64,000 bases of DNA, taken from contig JAUCBJ010008953.1 in assembly GCA_032718475.1 (NCBI GenBank), forward strand, positions 46,108 through 110,107. The letters run 5' to 3'. Positions 22,959-37,500 of this stretch are shown one piece after another. Within the stretch, counting starts at the first letter, position 1; every line of letters begins with the position of its first letter. The notes beneath the pieces were generated by a model. The model was given only the letters and a program-made list of their open reading frames with translations. It had not been told where the DNA came from and searched no databases. The position numbers were made by a program, and so were the translations under genes. The DNA is from Nemertoderma westbladi (taxonomy: Eukaryota > Xenacoelomorpha > Nemertodermatida > Nemertodermatidae).

Positions 22959-25900
22959 TAATAATGTCAATGTGAGGACCATGGAGTTAAGCTAATAATG
23001 TCAATGTGAGGGTGATGGAGTTAAGCTAATAATGTCAATGTGGGGGCCATGGAGTTAAGCTAATAATGTCAATGTGAGGGTGATGGAGTTAAGCTAATAA
23101 TGTCAATGTGAGGGTCATGGAGTTAAGCTAATAATGTCAATGTGAGGGTCATGGAGTTAAGCTAATAATGTCAATGTGATGGCCATGGAGTTAAGCTAAT
23201 AATGTCAATGTGAGGGTGATGGAGTTAAGCTAATAATGTCAATGTGAGGGTCATGGAGTTAAGCTAATAATGTCAATGTGAGGGTCATGGAGTTAAGCTA
23301 ATAATGTCAATGTGATGGCCATGGAGTTAAGCTAATAATGTCAATGTGAGGGCCATGGAGTTAAGCTAATAATGTCAATGTGAGGGCCATGGAGTTAAGC
23401 TAATAATGTCAATGTGAGGGCCATGGAGTTAAGCTAATAATGTCAATGTGGGGGCCATGGAGTTAAGCTAATAATGTCAATGTGAGGGCCATGGAGTTAA
23501 GCTAATAATGTCAATGTGAGGGTCATGGAGTTAAGCTAATAATGTCAATGTGATGGCCATGGAGTTAAGCTAATAATGTCAATGTGAGGGCCATGGAGTT
23601 AAGCTAATAATGTCAATGTGAGGTCCATGGAGTTAAGCTAATAATGTCAATGTGAGGGCCATGGAGTTAAGCTAATAATGTCAATGTGGGGGCCATGGAG
23701 TTAAGCTAATAATGTCAATGTGAGGGCCATGGAGTTAAGCTAATAATGTCAATGTGATGGCCATGGAGTTAAGCTAATAATGTCAATGTGAGGGCCATGG
23801 AGTTAAGCTAATAATGTCAATGTGAGGGTGATGGAGTTAAGCTAATAATGTCAATGTGAGGGTCATGGAGTTAAGCTAATAATGTCAATGTGAGGGTCAT
23901 GGAGTTAAGCTAATAATGTCAATGTGATGGCCATGGAGTTAAGCTAATAATGTCAATGTGAGGGCCATGGAGTTAAGCTAATAATGTCAATGTGAGGGCC
24001 ATGGAGTTAAGCTAATAATGTCAATGTGAGGGCCATGGAGTTAAGCTAATAATGTCAATGTGGGGGCCATGGAGTTAAGCTAATAATGTCAATGTGAGGG
24101 CCATGGAGTTAAGCTAATAATGTCAATGTGATGGCCATGGAGTTAAGCTAATAATGTCAATGTGAGGGCCATGGAGTTAAGCTAATAATGTCAATGTGAG
24201 GGCCATGAGGTTAAGCTAATAATGTCAATGTGAGGGCCATGGAGTTAAGCTAATAATGTCAATGTGGGGGCCATGGAGTTAAGCTAATAATGTCAATGTG
24301 AGGGCCATGGAGTTAAGCTAATAATGTCAATGTGAGGGTCATGGAGTTAAGCTAATAATGTCAATGTGAGGGTCATGGAGTTAAGCTAAATATGTCAATG
24401 TGATGGCCATGGAGTTAAGCTAATAATGTCAATGTGAGGGCCATGGAGTTAAGCTAATAATGTCAATGTGAGGGCCATGGAGTTAAGCTAATAATGTCAA
24501 TGTGAGGGTCATGGAGTTAAGCTAATAATGTCAATGTGAGGGTCATGGAGTTAAGCTAATAATGTCAATGTGAGGGTCATGGAGTTAAGCTAATAATGTC
24601 AATGTGAGGGTCATGGAGTTAAGCTAATAATGTCAATGTGAGGGTCATGGAGTTAAGCTAATATTGTCAATGTGAGGGTCACTGAGTTAAGCTAATAATG
24701 TCAATGTGAGGGTCATGGAGATAAGCTAATAATGTCAATGTGAGGGTGATGGAGTTAAGCTAATAATGTCAATGTGAGGGCCATGGAGTTAAGCTAATAA
24801 TGTCAATGTGAGGGTCATGGAGTTAAGCTAATAATGTCAATGTGAGGGTCATGGAGTTAAGCTAATAATGTCAATCAATGTGAGGGTCATGGAGTTAAGC
24901 TAATAATGTCAATGTGAGGGCCATGGAGTTAAGCTAATAATGTCAATGTGAGGGCCATGGAGTTAAGCTAATAATGTCAATGTGAGGGTCATGGAGTTAA
25001 GCTAATAATGTCAATGTGAGGGCCATGGAGTTAAGCTAATAATGTCAATGTGAGGGTCATGGAGTTAAGCTAATAATGTCAATGTGATGGCCATGGAGTT
25101 AAGCTAATAATGTCAATGTGAGGGCCATGGAGTTAAGCTAATAATGTCAATGTGAGGGCCATGGAGTTAAGCTAATAATGTCAATGAGAGGGTCATGGAG
25201 TTAAGCTAATAATGTCAATGTGAGGGTGATGGAGTTAAGCTAATAATGTCAATGTGAGGGTCATGGAGTTAAGCTAATAATGCCAATGTGATGGCCATGG
25301 AGTTAAGCTAATAATGTCAATGTGAGGGTGATGGAGTTAAGCTAATAATGTCAATGTGAGGGTGATGGAGTTAAGCTAATAATGTCAATGTGAGGGTCAT
25401 GGAGATAAGCTAATAATGTCAATGTGAGGGTCATGGAGTTAAGCTAATAATGTCAATGTGAGGGCCATGGAGTTAAGCTAATAATGTCAATGTGAGGGTC
25501 ATGGAGTTAAGCTAATAATGTCAATGTGAGGGTCATGGAGATAAGCTAATAATGTCAATGTGAGGGTCATGGAGTTAAGCTAATAATGTCAATCAATGTG
25601 AGGGTCATGGAGTTAAGCTAATAATGTCAATGTGAGGGCCATGGAGTTAAGCTAATAATGTCAATGTGAGGGTCATGGAGTTAAGCTAATAATGTCAATG
25701 TGAGGGCCATGGAGTTAAGCTAATAATGTCAATGTGAGGGTCATGGAGTTAAGCTAATAATGTCAATGTGAGGGCCATGGAGTTAAGCTAATAATGTCAA
25801 TGTGAGGGTCATGGAGTTAAGCTAATAATGTCAATGTGATGGCCATGGAGTTAAGCTAATAATGTCAATGTGAGGGTGATGGAGTTAAGCTAATAATGTC

Positions 25901-27934
25901 AATGTGAGGGTCATGGAGTTAAGCTAATAATGTCAATGTGAGGGTGATGGAGTTAAGCTAATAATGTCAATGTGAGGGTCATGGAGATAAGCTAATAATG
26001 TCAATGTGAGGGTCATGGAGTTAAGCTAATAATGTCAATGTGAGGGTGATGGAGTTAAGCTAATAATGTCAATGTGAGGGTCATGGAGTTAAGCTAATAA
26101 TGTCAATGTGAGGGTCATGGAGTTAAGCTAATAATGCCAATGTGATGGCCATGGAGTTAAGCTAATAATGTCAATGTGAGGGTGATGGAGTTAAGCTAAT
26201 AATGTCAATGTGAGGGTGATGGAGTTAAGCTAATAATGTCAATGTGAGGGTCATGGAGATAAGCTAATAATGTCAATGTGAGGGTCATGGAGTTAAGCTA
26301 ATAATGTCAATGTGAGGGTCATGGAGTTAAGCTAATAATGTCAATGTGAGGGTCATGGAGTTAAGCTAATAATGTCAATGTGAGGGTCATGGAGATAAGC
26401 TAATAATGTCAATGTGAGGGTCATGGAGTTAAGCTAATAATGTCAATCAATGTGAGGGTCATGGAGTTAAGCTAATAATGTCAATGTGAGGGCCATGGAG
26501 TTAAGCTAATAATGTCAATGTGAGGGTCATGGAGTTAAGCTAATAATGTCAATGTGAGGGCCATGGAGTTAAGCTAATTATGTCAATGTGAGGGTCATGG
26601 AGTTAAGCTAATAATGTCAATGTGAGGGCCATGGAGTTAAGCTAATAATGTCAATGTGAGGGTCATGGAGTTAAGCTAATAATGTCAATGTGATGGCCAT
26701 GGAGTTAAGCTAATAATGTCAATGTGAGGGTGATGGAGTTAAGCTAATAATGTCAATGTGAGGGTCATGGAGTTAAGCTAATAATGTCAATGTGAGGGTG
26801 ATGGAGTTAAGCTAATAATGTCAATGTGAGGGTCATGGAGATAAGCTAATAATGTCAATGTGAGGGTCATGGAGTTAAGCTAATAATGTCAATGTGAGGG
26901 TGATGGAGTTAAGCTAATAATGTCAATGTGAGGGTCATGGAGTTAAGCTAATAATGTCAATGTGAGGGCCATGGAGTTAAGCTAATAATGTCAATGTGAG
27001 GGCCATGGAGTTAAGCTAATAATGTCAATGTGAGGGTCATGGAGTTAAGCTAATAATGTCAATGTGATGGCCATGGAGTTAAGCTAATAATGTCAATGTG
27101 AGGGTCATGGGGTTAAGCTAATAATGTCAATGTGAGGGTCATGGAGTTAAGCTAATAATGTCAATGTGAGGGTCATGGAGTTAAGCTAATAATGTCAATG
27201 TGAGGGTCATGGGGTTAAGCTAATAATGTCAATGTGAGGGCCATGGAGTTAAGCTAATAATGTCAATGTGAGGGTCATGGAGTTAAGCTAATAATGTCAA
27301 TGTGAGGGTCATGGAGTTAAGCTAATAATGTCAATGTGATGGCCATGGAGTTAAGCTAATAATGTCAATGTGAGGGTGATGGAGTTAAGCTAATAATGTC
27401 AATGTGAGGGTCATGGAGTTAAGCTAATAATGTCAATGTGATGGCCATGGAGTTAAGCTAATAATGTCAATGTGAGGGTGATGGAGTTAAGCTAATAATG
27501 TCAATGTGAGGGTCATGGAGTTAAGCTAATAATGTCAATGTGAGGGTCATGGGGTTAAGCTAATAATGTCAATGTGAGGGTGATGGAGTTAAGCTAATAA
27601 TGTCAATGTGAGGGTCATGGAGTTAAGCTAATAATGTCAATGTGATGGCCATGGAGTTAAGCTAATAATGTCAATGTGAGGGTGATGGAGTTAAGCTAAT
27701 AATGTCAATGTGAGGGTCATGGAGTTAAGCTAATAATGTCAATGTGATGGCCATGGAGTTAAGCTAATAATGTCAATGTGAGGGTGATGGAGTTAAGCTA
27801 ATAATGTCAATGTGAGGGTCATGGAGTTAAGCTAATAATGTCAATGTGAGGGTCATGGAGTTAAGCTAATAATGTCAATGTGAGGGTGATGGAGTTAAGC
27901 TAATAATGTCAATGTGAGGGTCATGGAGTTAAGC
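22959..27934 (+). repeat. 34-bp satellite array, about 146 units
   Basis: Units of TAATAATGTCAATGTGAGGG type, each 34 bp. Internal variants are GGGTCATGG, GGGCCATGG, GATGGCC and GGTGATGG, and a few units have a 4-bp TCAA duplication. Unlike the other two arrays, its GTGAGG word lies on the plus strand, antisense to CELF. It sits in CELF intron 3. Confidence 0.97.
25281..26989. repeat. 854-bp higher-order duplication inside the 34-bp array
   Basis: Rare variants are repeated 854 bp apart: TGCCAATG at 25281 and 26135, and the AATCAATG insertion at 25591 and 26445. 854 equals 25 units plus the 4-bp insertion. The borders given are approximate. Confidence 0.65.
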
Positions 27935-28552
27935 AAGCATGTTGAGTCAACATGTCGAGTCAACATTGTTGACTTGCCTCAAGTTTACCGGAAGTCGATT
28001 TCTTAATAGATTTTGGTGATGACCAAGTTCTGGTACGCTTATTGAAATGAATGAGCTGTTCTTAGGTTCATCTGAACCGCATTAATCGATTTAGTGGGGG
28101 TAGCTAGGGGAGCAACAAAAGTAATTTGAATAGTCCAATTCCGGATATGAATATCCGGAATTCTCGATTATTTACCCTGCATTACGAGCATAGGACTACC
28201 CGATCCTGTAATAATTATAGACATTATTACAGGCCAATTAAAGGTTTGAGCTCAACGATACTGATATACAGTAGATTAGATAGGTTACACCAATTTCATG
28301 CGATCTATGAATACCACGTCCCACCCTGTAGTGCTGTAGTAATACCATGCATTGCGTTGGTATACCCTAGTAATTCTTACTATATTCGTTTATCATACAG
28401 TTCAGTGGTTAATTGTTTGTTGTAGATCTGTGTGATTTAAAAAGTAAGATAAAATGTCAATTTAACGTTTAAAGCTTAAAATTCATTCTCGGAATCAAAT
28501 TCTGTAGACTAAGTACATAAAATAAAAATCTTAAAAATAAAAATAAATAAAA
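27935..28552. other. Unique island between two giant arrays, with two hairpins
   Basis: About 620 nt. Two perfect inverted repeats: 28137-28162 (AATTCCGGATAT, 2-nt loop, and its complement) and 28205-28233 (CCTGTAATAAT, 7-nt loop, and its complement). Near the left edge GAGTCAACATG is repeated. A 99-codon plus-strand frame at 28126-28425 has no recognisable domain and is probably chance. Confidence 0.6.
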
Positions 28553-31500
28553 ATCAACCCATGTGACTCTCACATTATTGGTTTCTCACTTTATCTGATA
28601 TCAACCCAAGTGACTCACATTATTGATTACTCACTTTATCTGATATCAACCCATGTGACTCACATTACTGATTACTCACTTTATCGGATATCAACCCATG
28701 TCACTCACATTATTGATTACTCACTTTATCTGATATCAACCCATGTGACTCACATTACTGATTACTCACTTTATCGGATATCAACCCAAGTGACTCACAT
28801 TATTGATTACTCACTTTATCTGATATCAACCCATGTGACTCACATTATTGATTACTCACTTTATCTGATATCAACCCATGTGACTCACATTACTGATTAC
28901 TCACTTTATCGGATATCAACCCAAGTGACTCACATTAGTGATTACTCACTTTATCTGATATCAACCCATGTGACTCACATTATTGATTACTCACTTTATC
29001 TGACATCAACCCAAGTGACTCACATTATTGATTACTCACTTTATCTGATATCAACCCAAGTGACTCACATTATTGATTACTCACTTTATCTGATATCAAC
29101 CCATGTGACTCACATTACTGATTACTCACTTTATCGGATATCAACCCATGTGACTCACATTATTGATTACTCACTTTATCTGATATCAACCCAAGTGACT
29201 CATATTATTGATTACTCACTTTATCTGACATCAACCCAAGTGACTCACATTATTGATTACTCACTTTATCTGATATCAACCCAAGTGACTCACATTATTG
29301 ATTACTCACTTTATCTGATATCAACCCATGTGAATCACATTACTGATTACTCACTTTATCGGATATCAACCCAAGTGACTCACATTATTGATTACTCACT
29401 TTATCTGATATCAACCCATGTGACTCACATTATTGATTACTCACTTTATCGGATATCAACCCAAGTGACTCACATTATTGATTACTCACTTTATCTGATA
29501 TCAACCCATGTGAATCACATTACTGATTACTCACTTTATCGGATATCAACCCAAGTGACTCACATTATTGATTACTCACTTTATCTGATATCAACCCAAG
29601 TGACTCACACATTATTGATTACTCACTTTATCCGATATCAACCCAAGTGACTCACACATTATTGATTACTCACTTTATCTGATATCAACCCAAGTGACTC
29701 ACACATTATTGATTACTCACTTTATCTGATATCAACCCAAGTGACTCACACATTATTGATTACTCACTTTATCTGATATCAACCCAAGTGACTCACACAT
29801 TATTGATTACTCACTTTATCTGATATCAACCCAAGTGACTCACACATTATTGATTACTCACTTTATCTGATATCAACCCAAGTAACTCACACATTATTGA
29901 TTACTCACTTTATCGGATATCAACCAAAGTGACTCACACATTATTGATTACTCACTTTATCTGATATCAACCCAAGTGACTCACATTATTGATTATTCAC
30001 TTTATCTGATATCAACCCAAGTGACTCACACATTATTGATTACTCACTTTATCTGACATCAACCCATGTGACTCACATTATTGATTACTCACTTTATCTG
30101 ATATCAACCCAAGTGACTCACATTATTGATTACTCACTTTATCTGATATCAACCCATGTGACTCACATTATTGATTACTCACTTTATCTGATATCAACCC
30201 AAGTGACTCACACATTATTGATTACTCACTTTATCTGATATCAACCCATGTGACTCACATTATTGATTACTCACTTTATCTGATATCAACCCAAGTGACT
30301 CACCTTATTGATTACTCACTTTATCTGATATCAACCCAAGTAACTCACATTATTGATTACTCACTTTATCTGATATCAACCCAAGTGACTCACACATTAT
30401 TGATTACTCACTTTATCTGATATCAACCCAAGTGACTCACACATTATTGATTACTCACTCACTTTATCGGATATCAACCCAAGTGACTCATATTATTGAT
30501 TACTCACTTTATCTGATATCAACCCAAGTGACTCACACATTATTGATTAATCACTTTATCTGATATCAACCCAAGTGACTCACATTATTGATTACTCACT
30601 TTATCTGATATCAACCCAAGTGACTCACACATTATTGATTACTCACATTATCTGATATCAACCCAAGTGACTCACATTATCGATTACTCACTTTATCGGA
30701 TATCAACCCATGTGACTCACATTATTGATTACTCACTTTATCTGATATCAACCCATGTGACTCACATTATTGATTACTCCCTTTATCTGACATCAACCCA
30801 TGTGACTCACATTATTGATTACTCACTTTATCTGATATCAACCCAAGTGACTCACACATTATTGATTACTCACTTTATCTGATATCAACCCAAGTGACTC
30901 ACACATTATTGATTACTCACTTTATCGGATATCAACCCAAGTGACTCACACATTATTGATTACTCACTTTATCTGATATCAACCCATGTGACTCACAATA
31001 TTGATTACTCACTTTATCTGATATCAACCCAAGTGACTCACATTATTGATTACTCACTTTATCTGATATCAACCCATGTGACTCACATTATTGATTACTC
31101 ACTTTATCTGATATCAACCCAAGTGACTCACACATTATTGATTACTCACTTTATCTGATATCAACCCAAGTGACTCACACATTATTGATTACTCACTTTA
31201 TCGGATATCAACCCAAGTGACTCACACATTATTGATTACTCACTTTATCTGATATCAACCCATGTGACTCTCACATTATTGATTACTCACTTTATCGGAT
31301 ATCAACCCATGTGACTCACATTATTGATTACTCACTTTATCGGATATCAACCCATGTGACTCACATTATTGATTACTCACTTTATCTGATATCAACCCAA
31401 GTGACTCACACATTATTGATTACTCACTTTATCTGATATCAACCCAAGTGACTCACACATTATTGATTACTCACTTTATCGGATATCAACCCAAGTGACT

Positions 31501-34500
31501 CATATTATTGATTACTCACTTTATCTGATATCAACCCAAGTGACTCACACATTATTGATTACTCACTTTATCTGATATCAACCCAAGTGACTCACACATT
31601 ATTGATTACTCACTTTATCGGATATCAACCCTAAGTGACTCAAATTATTGATTACTCCCTTTATCTGACATCAACCCAAGTGACTCACATTATTGATTAC
31701 TCACTTTATCTGACATCAACCCAAGTGACTCACATTATTGATTACTCACTTTATCTGATATCAACCCAAGTGACTCACACATTATTGATTACTCACTTTA
31801 TCGGATATCAACCCAAGTGACTCATATTATTGATTACTCACTTTATCTGACATCAACCCATGTGACTCACATTATTGATTACTCACTTTATCTGATATCA
31901 ACCCAAGTGACTCACATTATTGATTACTCACTTTATCTGATATCAACCCATGTGACTCGCATTATTGATTACTCACTTTATCTGATATCAACCCATGTGA
32001 CTCACATTATTGATTACTCACTTTATCTGATATCAACCCAAGTGACTCACACATTATTGATTACTCACTTTATCTGATATCAACCCAAGTGAGTCTCACA
32101 TTATTGATTAATCACTTTATCTGATATCAACCCATGTGACTCACATTATTGATTACTCACTTTATCTGATATCAACCCAAGTGACTCACACATTATTGAT
32201 TACTCACTTTATCTGATATCAACCAATGTGACTCAGATTATTGATTACTCACTTTATCTGATATCAACCCAAGTGACTCACACATTATTGATTACTCACT
32301 TTATCTGATATCAACCCAAGTGACTCACACATTATTGATTACTCACTTTATCGGATATCAACCCAAGTGACTCATATTATTGATTACTCACTTTATCTGA
32401 TATCAACCCAAGTGACTCACATTATTGATTACTCACTTTATCTGATATCAACCCAAGTGACTCACACATTATTGATTACTCACTTTATCTGATATCAACC
32501 CAAGTGACTCACATTATTGATTACTCACTTTATCTGATATCAACCCAAGTGACTCACACATTATTGATTACTCACTTTATCTGATATCAACCCAAGTGAC
32601 TCACATTATTGATTACTCACTTTATCGGATATCAACCCATGTGACTCACATTATTGATTACTCACTTTATCTGACATCAACCCAAGTGACTCACATTATT
32701 GATTACTCACTTTATCTGATATCAACCCAAATGACTCACATTATTGATTACTCACTTTATCTGATATCAACCCAAGTGACTCACATTATTGATTACTCAC
32801 ATTATTGATTACTCACTTTATCTGATATCAACCCAAGTGACTCACATTATTGATTACTCACTTTATCTGATATCAACCCAAGTGACTCACATTATTGATT
32901 ACTCACATTATTGATTACTCACTTTATCTGATATCAACCCAAGTGACTCACATTATTGATTACTCACTTTATCTGATATCAACCCAAGTGACTCACACAT
33001 TATTGATTACTCACTTTATCTGATATCAACCCAAGTGAGTCTCACATTATTGATTAATCACTTTATCTGATATCAACCCATGTGACTCACATTATTGATT
33101 ACTCACTTTATCTGATATCAACCCAAGTGACTCACATTATTGATTACTCACTTTATCTGATATCAACCCATGTGACTCACATTATTGATTACTCACTTTA
33201 TCTGACATCAACCCATGTGACTCACATTATTGATTACTCACTTTATCTGACATCAACCCAAGTGACTCACATTATTGATTACTCACTTTATCTGATATCA
33301 ACCCATGTGACTCACATTATTGATTACTCACTTTATCTGACATCAACCCATGTGACTCACATTATTGATTACTCACTTTATCTGACATCAACCCAAGTGA
33401 CTCACATTATTGATTACTCACTTTATCTGATATCAACCCATGTGACTCACATTATTGATTACTCCTTTATCTGATATCAACCCAAGTGACTCACATTATT
33501 GATTACTCACTTTATCTGATATCAACCCATGTGACTCACATTATTGATTACTCACTTTATCTGACATCAACCCATGTGACTCACATTATTGATTACTCAC
33601 TTTATCTGACATCAACCCAAGTGACTCACATTATTGATTACTCACTTTATCGGATATCAACCCATGTGACTCACATTATTGATTACTCACTTTATCTGAT
33701 ATCAACCCAAGTGACTCACATTATTGATTACTCACTTTATCTGACATCAACCCAAGTGACTCACATTATTGATTACTCACTTTATCTGATATCAACCCAA
33801 GTGACTCACACATTATTGATTACTCACTTTATCTGATATCAACCCAAGTGACTCACATTATTGATTACTCACTTTATCTGATATCAACCCATGTGACTCA
33901 CATTATTGATTACTCACTTTATCTGACATCAACCCATGTGACTCACATTATTGATTACTCACTTTATCTGACATCAACCCAAGTGACTCACATTATTGAT
34001 TACTCACTTTATCTGACATCAACCCATGTGACTCACATTATTGATTACTCACTTTATCTGATATCAACCCAAGTGACTCACATTATTGATTACTCACTTT
34101 ATCTGATATCAACCCAAGTGACTCACATTATTGATTACTCACTTTATCTGATATCAACCCAAGTGACTCACACATTATTGATTACTCACTTTATCTGATA
34201 TCAACCCAAGTGACTCACATTATTGATTACTCACTTTATCTGATATCAACCCATGTGACTCACATTATTGATTACTCACTTTATCTGACATCAACCCATG
34301 TGACTCACATTATTGATTACTCACTTTATCTGACATCAACCCAAGTGACTCACATTATTGATTACTCACTTTATCTGACATCAACCCATGTGACTCACAT
34401 TATTGATTACTCACTTTATCTGATATCAACCCATGTGACTCATATTATTGATTACTCACTTTATCTGATATCAACCCAAGTGACTCACATTATTGATTAC

Positions 34501-37500
34501 TCACTTTATCTGACATCAACCCATGTGACTCACATTATTGATTACTCACTTTATCTGATATCAACACAAGTGACTCACATTATTGATTACTCACTTTATC
34601 TGACATCAACCCATGTGACTCACATTATTGATTACTCACTTTATCTGATATCAACCCAAGTGACTCACATTATTGATTACTCACTTTATCGGATATCAAC
34701 CCAAGTGACTCACATTATTGATTACTCACTTTATCTGATATCAACCCAAGTGAGTCTCACATTATTGATTACTCACTTTATCTGATATCAACCCAAGTGA
34801 CTCACATTATTGATTACTCACTTTATCTGATATCAACCCAAGTGACTCACATTATTGATTACTCACTTTATCGGATATCAACCCAAGTGACTCACATTAT
34901 TGATTACTCACTTTATCGGATATCAACCCATGTGACTCACATTATTGATTACTCACTTTATCTGATATCAACCCAAGTGACTCACATTATTGATTACTCA
35001 CTTTATCTGATATCAACACAAGTGACTCACATTATTGATTACTCACTTTATCTGACATCAACCCATGTGACTCACATTATTGATTACTCACTTTATCTGA
35101 CATCAACCCAAGTGACTCACATTATTGATTACTCACTTTATCTGATATCAACCCATGTGACTCGCATTATTGATTACTCACTTTATCTGATATCAACCCA
35201 AGTGACTCACATTATTGATTACTCACTTTATCGGATATCAACCCAAGTGACTCACATTATTGATTACTCACTTTATCTGATATCAACCCAAGTGAGTCTC
35301 ACATTATTGATTACTCACTTTATCTGATATCAACCCAAGTGACTCACATTATTGATTACTCACTTTATCTGATATCAACCCAAGTGACTCACATTATTGA
35401 TTACTCACTTTATCGGATATCAACCCAAGTGACTCACATTATTGATTACTCACTTTATCGGATATCAACCCATGTGACTCACATTATTGATTACTCACTT
35501 TATCTGATATCAACCCAAGTGACTCACATTATTGATTACTCACTTTATCTGACATCAACCCAAGTGACTCACATTATTGATTACTCACTTTATCTGATAT
35601 CAACCCAAGTGACTCACATTATTGATTACTCACTTTATCGGATATCAACCCAAGTGACTCACATTATTGATTACTCACTTTATCTGATATCAACCCAAGT
35701 GAGTCTCACATTATTGATTACTCACTTTATCTGATATCAACCCATGTGACTCACATTATTGATTACTCACTTTATCTGATATCAACCCAAGTGACTCACA
35801 CATTATTGATTACTCACTTTATCTGATATCAACCCATGTGACTCACATTATTGATTACTCACTTTATCTGATATCAACCCAAGTGACTCACACATTATTG
35901 ATTACTCACTTTATCTGATATCAACCCATGTGACTCACATTATTGATTACTCACTTTATCTGACATCAACCCATGTGACTCACATTATTGATTACTCACT
36001 TTATCTGACATCAACCCATGTGACTCACATTATTGATTACTCACTTTATCTGACATCAACCCATGTGACTCACATTATTGATTACTCACATTATTGATTA
36101 CTCACTTTATCTGATATCAACCCAAGTGACTCACATTATTGATTACTCACTTTATCTGATATCAACCCAAGTGACTCACATTATTGATTACTCACTTTAT
36201 CTGATATCAACCCATGTGACTCGCATTATTGATTACTCACTTTATCTGATATCAACACAAGTGACTCACATTATTGATTACTCACTTTATCTGACATCAA
36301 CCCATGTGACTCACATTATTGATTACTCACTTTATCTGATATCAACACAAGTGACTCACACATTATTGATTACTCACTTTATCTGATATCAACCCAAGTG
36401 ACTCACACATTATTGATTACTCACTTTATCTGATATCAACCCATGTGACTCACATTATTGATTACTCACTTTATCTGACATCAACCCATGTGACTCACAT
36501 TATTGATTACTCACTTTATCTGACATCAACCCATGTGACTCACATTATTGATTACTCACTTTATCTGACATCAACCCATGTGACTCACATTATTGATTAC
36601 TCACATTATTGATTACTCACTTTATCTGATATCAACCCAAGTGACTCACATTATTGATTACTCACTTTATCTGATATCAACCCATGTGACTCGCATTATT
36701 GATTACTCACTTTATCTGATATCAACACAAGTGACTCACATTATTGATTACTCACTTTATCTGACATCAACCCATGTGACTCACATTATTGATTACTCAC
36801 TTTATCTGATATCAACACAAGTGACTCACATTATTGATTACTCACTTTATCTGATATCAACACAAGTGACTCACATTATTGATTACTCACTTTATCGGAT
36901 ATCAACCCAAGTGACTCACATTATTGATTACTCACTTTATCTGATATCAACCCAAGTGAGTCTCACATTATTGATTACTCACTTTATCTGATATCAACCC
37001 ATGTGACTCACATTATTGATTACTCACTTTATCTGATATCAACCCAAGTGACTCACACATTATTGATTACTCACTTTATCTGATATCAACCCATGTGACT
37101 CACATTATTGATTACTCACTTTATCTGATATCAACCCAAGTGACTCACACATTATTGATTACTCACTTTATCTGATATCAACCCATGTGACTCACATTAT
37201 TGATTACTCACTTTATCTGACATCAACCCATGTGACTCACATTATTGATTACTCACTTTATCTGACATCAACCCATGTGACTCACATTATTGATTACTCA
37301 CTTTATCTGACATCAACCCATGTGACTCACATTATTGATTACTCACATTATTGATTACTCACTTTATCTGATATCAACCCAAGTGACTCACATTATTGAT
37401 TACTCACTTTATCTGATATCAACCCATGTGACTCGCATTATTGATTACTCACTTTATCTGATATCAACACAAGTGACTCACATTATTGATTACTCACTTT

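Noticed and set aside
28126-28425. 99-codon plus-strand frame in the unique island
   Set aside because: No recognisable domain. Composition like the surrounding non-coding DNA.
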